A stretch of 64,000 bases of DNA, from contig JAUIZM010000023.1 of NCBI GenBank assembly GCA_030848705.1, positions 1,302,001 to 1,366,000 on the forward strand, written 5' to 3'. A model generated the notes under the pieces. The model saw only the letters and a program-made list of their open reading frames with translations, did not search any database and had not been told where the DNA came from. Made by a program: the position numbers and the translations under genes. This document shows, piece by piece, positions 1 to 13,800 of the stretch. Source of the DNA: Heracleum sosnowskyi (taxonomy: Eukaryota > Streptophyta > Magnoliopsida > Apiales > Apiaceae). Numbering within the stretch: the first letter of the stretch is position 1; each line of letters starts with the position of its first letter.

Positions 1-2540
1 GGGACGCCCGATTACGTTTTCCTCTTAAGGGGGCTATACAAGGAAAACGGGGATAAATTGAAGCGGGTCGTTTGTGGATATTTTCTCGTAGTTTGACCCT
101 ATGGGTTTATAGAATTGCAAAAAACTTCATTTGGAGCAGTCCGGGCTTGAACTGGAGCAGATACCAGGGAACGCCCGATTACGTATACCTCTGAAGGGAT
201 CTATACAAGGAAAACGGGGATAAATTGAAGCGGGTCATTTTGAGGATATTTTCTCGTAGTTTGACCCTATGGGTTTATAGAATTGCAGTAAACTTCATTT
301 GGAGCTGTCCGGACCTGAATTGGAGCAGATACCAGGGGACGCCCGATTACGAATACCTCTTAAGGGATCTATACAAGGAAAACGGGGATAAATTGAAGCG
401 GGTCGTTTTGAGGATATTTTCTCGTAGTTTGACCCTATGGGTTTATAGAATTGCAGTAAACTTTATTTGGAGCTGTCCGGACCTGAATTGGAGCAGATAC
501 CAGGGGACGCCCGATTACGTATACCTCTTAAGGGATCTATACATGGAAAACGGGGATAAATTGAAGGGGGTCGTTTTATGGATATTTTCTCGTAGTTTGA
601 CCCTATGGGTTTATAGAATTGCAAAAAACTTCATTTGGAGCAGTCCGGGCCTAAATTGGAGCAGATACCAGGGGACGCCCGATTACGTATACCTCTGAAA
701 GGAGCTATACAAGGAAAACGGGGATAAATTGAAGCGGGTCGTTTTGTGGGTATTTTCTAGTAGTTTGACCCTATAGGTTTATAGAATTGCAAAAAACTTC
801 ATTTGGAGCAGTCCGGGTCTGAATTGGAGCAGATACCAGGGGACGCCCGATTACGTATACCTCCTAAGGGAGCTATACAAGGAAAACGGGGATAAATTGA
901 AGCGAGTCGTTTTGTGGATATTTTCTTATAGTTTGACCCTATGGGTTTATAGAATTGCAAAAAACTTCATTTGGAGCAGTCCGGGCCTGAATTGGAGAAG
1001 ATACCAGGGAACGCCCGATTACGTATACCTCTGAAGGGATCTATACAAGGAAAACGGGGATAAATTGAAGCGGGTCGTTTTGAGGATATTTTCTCGTAGT
1101 TTGACCCTATGGGTTTATAAAATTGCAAAAAACTTCATTTGGAGCAGTCCGGGCCTGAATTGGAGCAGATACCAGGGAACGCCCGATTACGTATACCTCT
1201 GAAGGGATCTATACAAGGAAAACGGGGATAAATTGAAGCGGGTCGTTTTGAGGATATTTTCTCGTAGTTTGACCCTATGGGTTTATAGAATTGCAGTAAA
1301 CTTCATTTGGAGCTGTCCGGACCTGAATTGGAGCAGATACCAGGGGACGCCCGATTACGTATACCTCTTAAGGGATCTATACAAGGAAAACGGGGATAAA
1401 TTGAAGCGGGTCGTTTTGAGGATATTTTCTCGTAGTTTGACCCTATAGGTTTATAGAATTGCAGTAAACTTCATTTGGAGCTCTCCGGACCTGAATTGGA
1501 GCAGATACCAGGGGACGCCCGATTACTTATACCTCTCAAGGGATCTATACATGGAAAACGGGGATAAATTGAAGCCGGTCGTTTTGAGGATATTTTCTCG
1601 TAGTTTGACCCTATGGGTTTATAGAATTGCAGTAAACTTCATTTGGAGCTCTCCGGACCAGAATTGGAGCAGATACCAGGGGACGCCCGATTACGTATAC
1701 CTCTTAAGGGATCTATACATGGAAAACGGGGATAAATTGAAGCGGGTCGTTTTGTGGATATTTTCTCGTAGTTTGACCCTATGGGTTTATAGAATTGCAA
1801 AAAACTTCATTTGGAGCAGTCCGGGCCTAAATTGGAGAAGATACCAGGGGACGCCCGATTACGTATACCTCTGAAGGGAGCTATACAAGGAAAACGGGGA
1901 TAAATTGAAGCGGGTCGTTTTGTGGGTATTTTCTAGTAGTTTGACCCTATAGGTTTATAGAATTGCAAAAAACTTTATTTGGAGCAGTCCGGGCCTGAAT
2001 TGGAGCAGATACCAGGGGACGCCCTATTACGTTTTCCTCTTAAGGGGGCTATACAAGAAAAACGGGGATAAATTGAAGCGGGTCGTTTTGTGGATATTTT
2101 CTCGTAGTTTGACCCTATGGGTTTATAGAATTGCAAAAAACTTCATTTGGAGCAGTCCGGGCTTGAACTGGAGCAGATACCAGGGAACGCCCGATTACGT
2201 ATACCTCTAAAGGGATCTATACAAGGAAAACGGGGATAAATTGAAGCGGGTCGTTTTGAGGATATTTTCTCGTAGTTTGACCCTATGGGTTTATAGAATT
2301 GTAGTAAACTTCATTTGGAGCTGTCCGGACCTGAATTGGAGCAGATACCAGGGGACGCCCGATTACGAATACCTCTTAAGGGATCTATACAAGGAAAACG
2401 GGGATAAATTGAAGCAGGTCGTTTTGAGGATATTTTATCGTAGTTTGACCCTATGGGTTTATAGAATTGTTGTAAACTTCATTTGGAGCTGTCCGGACCT
2501 GAATTGGAGCAGATACCAGGGGACGCCCGATTACGTATAC
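1..2540 (+). repeat. Outlying copy of the long higher-order repeat
   Basis: The first 2.5 kb match 8904 to about 11440 at a constant offset of 8903 bp (53 monomers minus one base). Both contain the one-T deletion (68 and 8971), the gattacgaatacc monomer, the aaattgaaggggg monomer and the ccggaccagaattgg monomer, in the same order. The match weakens after about 2440, where ttttatcg replaces ttttctcg and the following monomers differ. The copy begins before position 1. Confidence 0.8.
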
Positions 2541-3595
2541 CTCCTAAGGGAGCTATACAAGGAAAACGGGGATAAATTGAAGCGAGTCGTTTTGTGGATA
2601 TTTTCTTGTAGTTTGACCCTATGGGTTTATAGAATTGCAAAAAACTTCATATGGAGCAGTCTGGGCCTGAATTGGAGCAGATACCAGGGAACGCCCGATT
2701 ACGTATACCTCTGAAGGGATCTATACAAGGAAAACGGGGATAAATTGAAGCGGGTCGTTTTGAGGATATTTTCTCGTAGTTTGACCCTATGGGTTTATAA
2801 AATTGCAAAAAACTTCATTTGGAGCAGTCCGGGCCTGAATTGGAGCAGATACCAGGGAACGCCCGATTACGTATACCTCTGAAGGGATCTATACAAGGAA
2901 AACGGGGATAAAATGAAGCGGGTCGTTTTGAGGATATTTTCTCGTAGTTTGACCCTATGGGTTTATAGAATTGCAGTAAACTTCATTTGGAGCTGTCCGG
3001 ACCTGAATTGGAGCAGATACCAGGGGACGCCCGATTACGTATACCTCTTAAGGGATCTATACAAGGAAAACGGGGATAAATTGAAGCGGGTCGTTTTGAG
3101 GATATTTTCTCGTAGTTTGACCCTATAGGTATATAGAATTGCAGTAAACTTAATTTGGAGCTCTCCGGACCTGAATTGGAGCAGATACCAGGGGACGCCC
3201 GATTACTTATACCTCTCAAGGGATCTATACATGGAAAACGGGGATAAATTGAAGCCGGTCGTTTTGAGGATATTTTCTCGTAGTTTGACCCTATGGGTTT
3301 ATAGAACTGCAGTAAACTTCATTTGGAGCTCTCCGTACCTGAATTGGAGCAGATACCAGGGGACGCCCGATTACGTATACCTCTTAAGGGATCTATACAT
3401 GGAAAACGGGGATAAATTGAAACGGGTCGTTTTGTGGATATTTTCTCGTAGTTTGACCCTATGGGTCTATAGAATTGCAAAAAACTTCATTTGGAGCAGT
3501 CCGGGCCTAAATTGGAGCAGATACCAGGGGACGCCCGATTACGTATACCTCTGAAGGGAGCTATACAAGGAAAACGGGGATAAATTGAAGCGGGT
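850..3595 (+). repeat. Higher-order repeat, period 1680 bp (10 monomers)
   Basis: Private variants recur exactly 1680 bases apart: agcgagtcgt at 901 and 2581, the gattacttatacctctcaag monomer near 1520 and 3200, and gaagccggtc near 1571 and 3251. The matching parts are about 850-1915 and 2530-3595. After them the copies differ: tctagtagt at about 1930 against tctcgtacttcg at about 3612. This is an unequal-exchange or segmental duplication of ten satellite monomers. Boundaries were judged by eye and are approximate. Confidence 0.8.
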
Positions 3596-4390
3596 CGTTT
3601 TGTGGGTATTTTCTCGTACTTCGACCCTATGGGTTTATAGAATTGCAAAAAACTTCATTTGGAGCTGTCCGGACCTGAATTGGAGCAGATACCAGGGGAC
3701 GCCCGATTACGTATACCTCTTAAGGGATCTATACTTGGAAAACGGGGATAAATTGAAGCGGGTCGTTTTGTGGATATTTTCTCGTAGTTTGACCCTATGG
3801 GTTTGTAGAATTGGAAAAAACTTCTTTTGGAGCTGTCCGGACCTGAATTTGAGCAGATATCAGGGGACACCCGATTACGTATACCTCTGAAGGGAGCTAT
3901 ACAAGGAAAACGGGGATAAATTGAAGCGGGTCGTTTTGAGGATATTTTCTCGTAGTTTGACCCTATGGGTTTATAGAATTGCAAAAAACTTTATTTGGAG
4001 CAGTCCGGGCCTGAATTGGAGCAGATACCAGGGGACGCCCGATTACGTATACCTCTTAAGGGATCTATACATGGAAAACGGGGATAAATTGAAGCGGGTC
4101 GTTTTGTGGAAATTTTCTCGTAGTTTGACCCTATGGGTTTGTAGAATTGCAAAAAACTTCTTTTGGAGCTGTCCGGACCTGAATTTGAGCAGATATCAGG
4201 GGACACCCGATTACGTATACCTCTGAAGGGAGCTATACAAGGAAAACGGGGATAAATTGAAGCGGGTCGTTTTGAGGATATTTTCTCGTAGTTTGACCCT
4301 ATGGGTTTATAGAATTGCAGTAAACTTCATTTGGAGCTGTCCGGACCTGAATTGGAGCAGAGACCAGGGGACGCCCGATTACGTATACCT

Positions 4391-6560
4391 CTGAAGGGAG
4401 CTATACAAGGAAAACGGGGATAAATTGAAGCGGGTCGTTTTGTGGGTATTTTCTAGTAGTTTGACCCTATAGGTTTATAGAATTGCAAAAAATTTCATTT
4501 GGAGCAGTCCGGGCCTGAATTGGAGCAGATACCAGGGGACGCCCGATTACGTATACCTCCTAAGGGAGCTATACAAGGAAAACGGGGATAAATTGAAGCG
4601 AGTCGTTTTGTGGATATTTTCTTGTAGTTTGACCCTATGGGTCTATAGAATTGCAAAAAACTTCATTTGGAGCAGTCCGGGCCTAAATTGGAGCAGATAC
4701 CAGGGGACGCCCGATTACGTATACCTCTGAAGGGAGCTATACAAGGAAAATAGGGATAAATTGAAGCGGGTCGTTTTGTGGGTATTTTCTCGTACTTCGA
4801 CCCTATGGGTTTATAGAATTGCAAAAAACTTCATTTGGAGCTGTCCGGACCTGAATTGGAGCAGATACCAGGGGACGCCCGATTGCGTATACCTCTTAAG
4901 GGATCTATACAAGGAAAACGGGGATAAATTGAAGCGGGTCGTTTTGAGGATATTTTCTCGTAGTTTGACCCTATGGGTTTATAGAATTGCAGTAAACTTC
5001 ATTTGGAGCTGTCCGGACCTGAATTGGAGCAGATACCAGGGGACGCCCGATTACGAATACCTCTTAAGGGATCTATACAAGGAAAACGGGGATAAATTGA
5101 AGCGGGTCGTTTTGAGGATATTTTCTCGTAGTTTGACCCTATGGGTTTATAGAATTGCAAAAAACTTCATTTGGAGCAGTCCGGGCCTAAATTGGAGCAG
5201 ATACCAGGGGACGCCCGATTACGTATACCTCTGAAGGGAGCTATACAAGGAAAACGGGGATAAATTGAAGCGGGTCGTTTTGTGGGTATTTTCTAGTAGT
5301 TTGACCCTATAGGTTTATAGAATTGCAAAAAACTTCATTTGGAGCAGTCCGGGCCTGAATTGGAGCAGATACCAGGGGACGCCCGATTACGTATACCTCC
5401 TAAGGGAGCTATACAAGGAAAACGGGGATAAATTGAAGCGAGTCGTTTTGTGGATATTTTCTTGTAGTTTGACCCTATGGGTCTATAGAATTGCAAAAAA
5501 CTTCATTTGGAGCAGTCCGGGCCTAAATTGGAGCAGATACCAGGGGACGCCCGATTACGTATACCTCTGAAGGGAGCTATACAAGGAAAATAGGGATAAA
5601 TTGAAGCGGGTCGTTTTGTGGGTATTTTCTCGTACTTCGACCCTATGGGTTTATAGAATTGCAAAAAACTTCATTTGGAGCTGTCCGGACCTGAATTGGA
5701 GCAGATACCAGGGGACGCCCGATTGCGTATACCTCTTAAGGGATCTATACAAGGAAAACGGGGATAAATTGAAGCGGGTCGTTTTGAGGATATTTTCTCG
5801 TAGTTTGACCCTATGGGTTTATAGAATTGCAGTAAACTTCATTTGGAGCTGTCCGGACCTGAATTGGAGCAGATACCAGGGGACGCCCGATTACGAATAC
5901 CTCTTAAGGGATCTATACAAGGAAAACGGGGATAAATTGAAGCGGGTCGTTTTGAGGATATTTTCTCGTAGTTTGACCCTATGGGTTTATAGAATTGCAA
6001 AAAACTTCATTTGGAGCAGTCCGGGCCTAAATTGGAGCAGATACCAGGGGACGCCCGATTACGTATACCTCTGAAGGGAGCTATACAAGGAAAACGGGGA
6101 TAAATTGAAGCGGGTCGTTTTGTGGGTATTTTCTAGTAGTTTGACCCTATAGGTTTATAGAATTGCAAAAAACTTCATTTGGAGCAGTCCGGGCCTGAAT
6201 TGGAGCAGATACCAGGGGACGCCCGATTACGTATACCTCCTAAGGGAGCTATACAAGGAAAACGGGGATAAATTGAAGCGAGTCGTTTTGTGGATATTTT
6301 CTTGTAGTTTGACCCTATGGGTCTATAGAATTGCAAAAAACTTCATTTGGAGCAGTCCGGGCCTAAATTGGAGCAGATACCAGGGGACGCCCGATTACGT
6401 ATACCTCTGAAGGGAGCTATACAAGGAAAATAGGGATAAATTGAAGCGGGTCGTTTTGTGGGTATTTTCTCGTACTTCGACCCTATGGGTTTATAGAATT
6501 GCAAAAAACTTCATTTGGAGCTGTCCGGACCTGAATTGGAGCAGATACCAGGGAACGCCC
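4391..6560 (+). repeat. Higher-order repeat, period 840 bp (5 monomers, about 2.6 copies)
   Basis: The rare variant aaaatagggat (elsewhere aaaacggggat) occurs at about 4747, 5587 and 6427, exactly 840 bp apart. The tctagtagtttgaccc variant precedes it at the same spacing (about 4450, 5290, 6130). Two copies look nearly identical over their whole length. The third departs just after 6541, where gggaacgcc replaces ggggacgcc and the next monomer is of another type. Five monomers of 168 bp make the unit. Confidence 0.88.
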
Positions 6561-7849
6561 GATTACGTATACCTCTTAAGGGATCTATACATGGAAAACG
6601 GGGATAAATTGAAGCGGGTCGTTTTGTGGATATTTTCTCGTAGTTTGACCCTATGGGTTTGTAGAATTGCAAAAAACTTCTTTTGGAGCTGTCCGGACCT
6701 GAATTTGAGCAGATATCAGGGGACACCCGATTACGTATACCTCTGAAGGGAGCTATACAAGGAAAACGGGGATAAATTGAAGCGGGTCGTTTTGAGGATA
6801 TTTTCTCGTAGTTTGACCCTATGGGTTTATAGAATTGCAGTAAACTTCATTTGGAGCTGTCCGGACCTGAATTGGAGCAGATACCAGGGGACGCCCGATT
6901 ACGTATACCTCTTAAGGGATCTATACAAGGAAAACGGGGATAAATTGAAGCGGGTCGTTTTGAGGATATTTTCTCGTAGTTTGACCCTATGGGTTTATAG
7001 AATTGCAGTAAACTTCATTTGGAGCTGTCCGGACCTGAATTGGAGCAGATACCAGGGGACGCCTGATTACGTATACCTCTTAAGGGATCTATACATGGAA
7101 AACGGGGATAAATTGAAGCGGGTCGTTTTATGGATATTTTCTCGTAGTTTGACCCTATGGGTTTATAGAATTGCAAAAAACTTCTTTTGGAGCTGTCCGG
7201 ACCTGAATTGGAGCAGATACCAGGGGACGCCCGATTACGTATACCTCTTAAGGGATCTATAGATGGAAAACGGGGATAAATTGAAGCGGGTCGTTTTGTG
7301 GATATTTTCTCGTAGTTTGACCCTATGGGTTTATAGAATTGCAAAAAACTTCATTTGGAGCAGTCCGGGCCTAAATTGGAGCAGATACCAGGGGACGCCC
7401 GATTACGTATACCTCTGAAGGGAGCTATACAAGGAAAACGGGGATAAATTGAAGCGGGTCGTTTTGTGGGTATTTTCTAGTAGTTTGACCCTATAGGTTT
7501 ATAGAATTGCAAAAAACTTCATTTGGAGCAGTCCGGGCCTGAATTGGAGCAGATACCAGGGGACGCCCGATTACGTATACCTCCTAAGGGAGCTATACAA
7601 GGAAAACGGGGATAAATTGAAGCGAGTCGTTTTGTGGATATTTTCTTGTAGTTTGACCCTATGGGTTTATAGAATTGCAAAAAACTTCATTTGGAGCAGT
7701 CCGGGCCTGAATTGGAGCAGATACCAGGGAACGCCCGATTACGTATACCTCTGAAGGGATCTATACAAGGAAAACGGGGATAAATTGAAGCGGGTCGTTT
7801 TGAGGATATTTTCTCGTAGTTTGACCCTATGGGTTTAGAAAATTGCAAA

Positions 7850-10800
7850 AAACTTCATTTGGAGCAGTCCGGGCCTGAATTGGAGCAGATACCAGGGAAC
7901 GCTCGATTACGTATACCTCTGAAGGGATCTATACAAGGAAAACGGGGATAAATTGAAGCGGGTCGTTTTGAGGATATTTTCTCGTAGTTTGACCCTATGG
8001 GTTTATAGAATTGCAGTAAACTTCATTTGGAGCTGTCCGGACCTGAATTGGAGCAGATACCAGGGGACGCCCGATTACGTATACCTCTTAAGGGATCTAT
8101 ACAAGGAAAACGGGGATAAATTGAAGCGGGTCGTTTTGAGGATATTTTCTCGTAGTTTGACCCTATGGGTTTATAGAATTGCAGTAAACTTCATTTGGAG
8201 CTGTCCGGACCTGAATTGGAGCAGATACCAGGGGACGCCTGATTACGTATACCTCTTAAGGGATCTATACATGGAAAACGGGGATAAATTGAAGCGGGTC
8301 GTTTTATGGATATTTTCTCGTAGTTTGACCCTATGGGTTTATAGAATTGCAAAAAACTTCTTTTGGAGCTGTCCGGACCTGAATTGGAGCAGATACCAGG
8401 GGACGCCCGATTACGTATACCTCTTAAGGGATCTATAGATGGAAAACGGGGATAAATTGAAGCGGGTCGTTTTGTGGATATTTTCTCGTAGTTTGACCCT
8501 ATGGGTTTATAGAATTGCAAAAAACTTCTTTTGGAGCTGTCCGGACCTGAATTTGAGCAGATATCAGGGGACACCCGATTACGTATACCTCTGAAGGGAG
8601 CTATACAAGGAAAACGGGGATAAATTGAAGCGGGTCGTTTTGAGGATATTTTCTCGTAGTTTGACCCTATGGGTTTATAGAATTGTAGTAAACTTCATTT
8701 GGAGCTGTCCGGACCTGAATTGGAGCAGATACCAGGGGACGCCCGATTACGTATACCTCTTAAGGGATCTATACAAGGAAAACGGGGATAAATTGAAGCG
8801 GGTCGTTTTGAGGATATTTTCTCGTAGTTTGACCCTATGGGTTTATAGAATTGCAAAAAACTTTATTTGGAGCAGTCCGGGCCTGAATTGGAGCAGATAC
8901 CAGGGGACGCCCGATTACGTTTTCCTCTTAAGGGGGCTATACAAGGAAAACGGGGATAAATTGAAGCGGGTCGTTTGTGGATATTTTCTCGTAGTTTGAC
9001 CCTATGGGTTTATAGAATTGCAAAAAACTTCATTTGGAGCAGTCCGGGCTTGAACTGGAGCAGATACCAGGGAACGCCCGATTACGTATACCTCTGAAGG
9101 GATCTATACAAGGAAAACGGGGATAAATTGAAGCGGGTCGTTTTGAGGATATTTTCTCGTAGTTTGACCCTATGGGTTTATAGAATTGCAGTAAACTTCA
9201 TTTGGAGCTGTCCGGACCTGAATTGGAGCAGATACCAGGGGACGCCCGATTACGAATACCTCTTAAGGGATCTATACAAGGAAAACGGGGATAAATTGAA
9301 GCGGGTCGTTTTGAGGATATTTTCTCGTAGTTTGACCCTATGGGTTTATAGAATTGCAGTAAACTTTATTTGGAGCTGTCCGGACCTGAATTGGAGCAGA
9401 TACCAGGGGACGCCCGATTACGTATACCTCTTAAGGGATCTATACATGGAAAACGGGGATAAATTGAAGGGGGTCGTTTTATGGATATTTTCTCGTAGTT
9501 TGACCCTATGGGTTTATAGAATTGCAAAAAACTTCATTTGGAGCAGTCCGGGCCTAAATTGGAGCAGATACCAGGGGACGCCCGATTACGTATACCTCTG
9601 AAGGGAGCTATACAAGGAAAACGGGGATAAATTGAAGCGGGTCGTTTTGTGGGTATTTTCTAGTAGTTTGACCCTATAGGTTTATAGAATTGCAAAAAAC
9701 TTCATTTGGAGCAGTCCGGGCCTGAATTGGAGCAGATACCAGGGGACGCCCGATTACGTATACCTCCTAAGGGAGCTATACAAGGAAAACGGGGATAAAT
9801 TGAAGTGAGTCGTTTTGTGGATATTTTCTTGTAGTTTGACCCTATGGGTTTATAGAATTGCAAAAAACTTCATTTAGAGCAGTCCAGGCCTGAATTGGAG
9901 CAGATACCAGGGAACGCCCGATTACGTATACCTCTGAAGGGATCTATACAAGGAAAACGGGGATAAATTGAAGCGGGTCGTTTTGAGGATATTTTCTCGT
10001 AGTTTGACCCTATGGGTTTATAAAATTGCAAAAAACTTCATTTGGAGCAGTCCGGGCCTGAATTGGAGCAGATACCAGGGAACGCCCGATTACGTATACC
10101 TCTGAAGGGATCTATACAAGGAAAACGGGGATAAATTGAAGCGGGTCGTTTTGAGGATATTTTCTCGTAGTTTGACCCTATGGGTTTATAGAATTGCAGT
10201 AAACTTCATTTGGAGCTGTCCGGACCTGAATTGGAGCAGATACCAGGGGACGCCCGATTACGTATACCTCTTAAGGGATCTATACAAGGAAAACGGGGAT
10301 AAATTGAAGCGGGTCGTTTTGAGGATATTTTCTCGTAGTTTGACCCTATAGGTTTATAGAATTGCAGTAAACTTCATTTGGAGCTCTCCGGACCTGAATT
10401 GGAGCAGATACCAAGGGACGCCCGATTACTTATACCTCTCAAGGGATCTATACATGGAAAACGGGGATAAATTGAAGCCGGTCGTTTTGAGGATATTTTC
10501 TCGTAGTTTGACCCTATGGGTTTATAGAATTGCAGTAAACTTCATTTGGAGCTCTCCGGACCAGAATTGGAGCAGATACCAGGGGACGCCCGATTACGTA
10601 TACCTCTTAAGGGATCTATACATGGAAAACGGGGATAAATTGAAGCGGGTCGTTTTGTGGATATTTTCTCGTAGTTTGACCCTATGGGTTTATAGAATTG
10701 CAAAAAACTTCATTTGGAGCAGTCCGGGCCTAAATTGGAGAAGATACCAGGGGACACCCGATTACGTATACCTCTGAAGGGAGCTATACAAGGAAAACGG

Positions 10801-13800
10801 GGATAAATTGAAGCGGGTCGTTTTGTGGGTATTTTCTAGTAGTTTGACCCTATAGGTTTATAGAATTGCAAAAAACTTTATTTGGAGCAGTCCGGGCCTG
10901 AATTGGAGCAGATACCAGGGGACGCCCGATTACGTTTTCCTCTTAAGGGGGCTATACAAGAAAAACGGGGATAAATTGAAGCTGGTCGTTTTGTGGATAT
11001 TTTCTCGTAGTTTGACCCTATGGGTTTATAGAATTGCAAAAAACTTCATTTGGAGCAGTCCGGGCTTGAACTGGAGCAGATACCAGGGAACGCCCGATTA
11101 CGTATACCTCTAAAGGGATCTATACAAGGAAAACGGGGATAAATTGAAGCGGGTCGTTTTGAGGATATTTTCTCGTAGTTTGACCCTATGAGTTTATAGA
11201 ATTGCAGTAAACTTCATTTGGAGCTGTCCGGACCTGAATTGGAGCAGATACCAGGGGACGCCCGATTACGAATACCTCTTAAGGGATCTATACGAGGAAA
11301 ACGGGGATAAATTGAAGCAGGTCGTTTTGAGGATATTTTCTCGTAGTTTGACCCTATGGGTTTATAGAATTGCAGTAAACTTCATTTGGAGCTGTCCGGA
11401 CCTGAATTGGAGCAGATACCAGGGGACGCCCGATTACGTATACCTCTTAAGGGATCTATACATGGAAAACGGGGATAAATTGAAGCGGGTCGTTTTATGG
11501 ATATTTTCTCGTAGTTTGACCCTATGGGTTTATACAATTGCAAAAAACTTCATTTGGAGCAGTCCAGGCCTGAATTGGAGCAGATACCAGGGAACGCCCG
11601 ATTACGTATACCTCTGAAGGGATCTATACAAGGAAAACGGGGATAAATTGAAGCGGGTCGTTTTGAGGATATTTTCTCGTAGTTTGACCCTATGGGTTTA
11701 TAGAATTGCAGTAAACTTCATTTGGAGCTGTCCGGACCTGAATTGGAGCAGATACCAGGGGACGCCCGATTACGTATACCTCTTAAGGGATCTATACAAG
11801 GAAAACGGGGATAAATTGAAGCGGGTCGTTTTGAGGATATTTTCTCGTAGTTTGACCCTATGGGTTTATAGAATTGCAGTAAACTTCATTTGGAGCTCTC
11901 CGGACCTGAATTGGAGCAGATACCAAGGGACGCCCGATTACTTATACCTCTCAAGGGATCTATACATGGAAAACGGGGATAAATTGAAGCCGGTCGTTTT
12001 GAGGATATTTTCTCATAGTTTGACCCTATGGGTTTATAGAATTGCAGTAAACTTCATTTGGAGCTCTCCGGACCAGAATTGGAGCAGATACCAGGGGACG
12101 CCCGATTACGTATACCTCTTAAGGGATCTATACATGGAAAACGGGGATAAATTGAAGCGGGTCGTTTTGTGCATATTTTCTCGTAGTTTGACCCTATGGG
12201 TTTATAGAATTGCAAAAAACTTCATTTGGAGCAGTCCGGGCCTAAATTGGAGAAGATACCAGGGGACGCCCGATTACGTATACCTCTGAAGGGAGCTATA
12301 CAAGGAAAACGGGGATAAATTGAAGCGGGTCGTTTTGTGGGTATTTTCTAGTAGTTTGACCCTATAGGTTTATAGAATTGCAAAAAACTTTATTTGGAGC
12401 AGTCCGGGCCTGAATTGGAGCAGATACCAGGGGACGCCCGATTACGTTTTCCTCTTAAGGGGGCTATACAAGAAAAACGGGGATAAATTGAAGCTGGTCG
12501 TTTTGTGGATATTTTCTCGTAGTTTGACCCTATGGGTTTATAGAATTGCAAAAAACTTCATTTGGAGCAGTCCGGGCTTGAACTGGAGCAGATACCAGGG
12601 AACGCCCGATTACGTATACCTCTAAAGGGATCTATACCAGGAAAACGGGGATAAATTGAAGCGGGTCGTTTTGAGGATATTTTCTCGTAGTTTGACCCTA
12701 TGAGTTTATAGAATTGCAATAAACTTCATTTGGAGCTGTCCGGACCTGAATTGGAGCAGATACCAGGCGACGCCCGATTACGTATACCTCTTAAGGGATC
12801 TATACAAGGAAAACGGGTATAAATTGAAGCGGGTCGTTTTGAGGATATTTTCTCGTAGTTTGACCCTATGGGTTTATAGAATTGCAGTAAACTTCATTTG
12901 GAGCTGTCCGGACCTGAATTGGAGCAGATACCAGGGGACGCCTGATTACGTATACCTCTTAAGGGATCTATACATGGAAAACGGGGATAAATTGAAGCGG
13001 GTCGTTTTATGGATATTTTCTCGTAGTTTGACCCTATGGGTTTATAGAATTGCAAAAAACTTCTTTTGGAGCTGTCCGGACCTGAATTGGAGCAGATACC
13101 AGGGGACGCCCGATTACGTATACCTCTTAAGGGATCTATAGATGGAAAACGGGGATAAATTGAAGCGGGTCGTTTTGTGGATATTTTCTCGTAGTTTGAC
13201 CCTATGGGTTTATAGAATTGCAAAAAACTTCTTTTGGAGCTGTCCGGACCTGAATTTGAGCAGATATCAGGGGACACCCGATTACGTATACCTCTGAAGG
13301 GAGCTATACAAGGAAAACGGGGATAAATTGAAGCGGGTCGTTTTGAGGATATTTTCTCGTAGTTTGACCCTATGGGTTTATAGAATTGTAGTAAACTTCA
13401 TTTGGAGCTGTCCGGACCTGAATTGGAGCAGATACCAGGGGACGCCCGATTACGTATACCTCTTAAGGGATCTATACAAGGAAAACGGGGATAAATTGAA
13501 GCGGGTCGTTTTGAGGATATTTTCTCGTAGTTTGACCCTATGGGTTTATAGAATTGCAAAAAACTTTATTTGGAGCAGTCCGGGCCTGAATTGGAGCAGA
13601 TACCAGGGGACGCCCGATTACGTTTTCCTCTTAAGGGGGCTATACAAGGAAAACGGGGATAAATTGAAGCGGGTCGTTTGTGGATATTTTCTCGTAGTTT
13701 GACCCTATGGGTTTATAGAATTGCAAAAAACTTCATTTGGAGCAGTCCGGGCCTGAATTGGAGCAGATACCAGGGAACGCTCGATTACGTATACCTCTGA

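Noticed and set aside
50..70. CENP-B-box-like word ttgaagcgggt in each monomer
   Set aside because: Only the right half of the NTTCGNNNNANNCGGGN box fits; the essential TTCG half is absent. The gtacttcgaccctatgggt variant also misses key positions.
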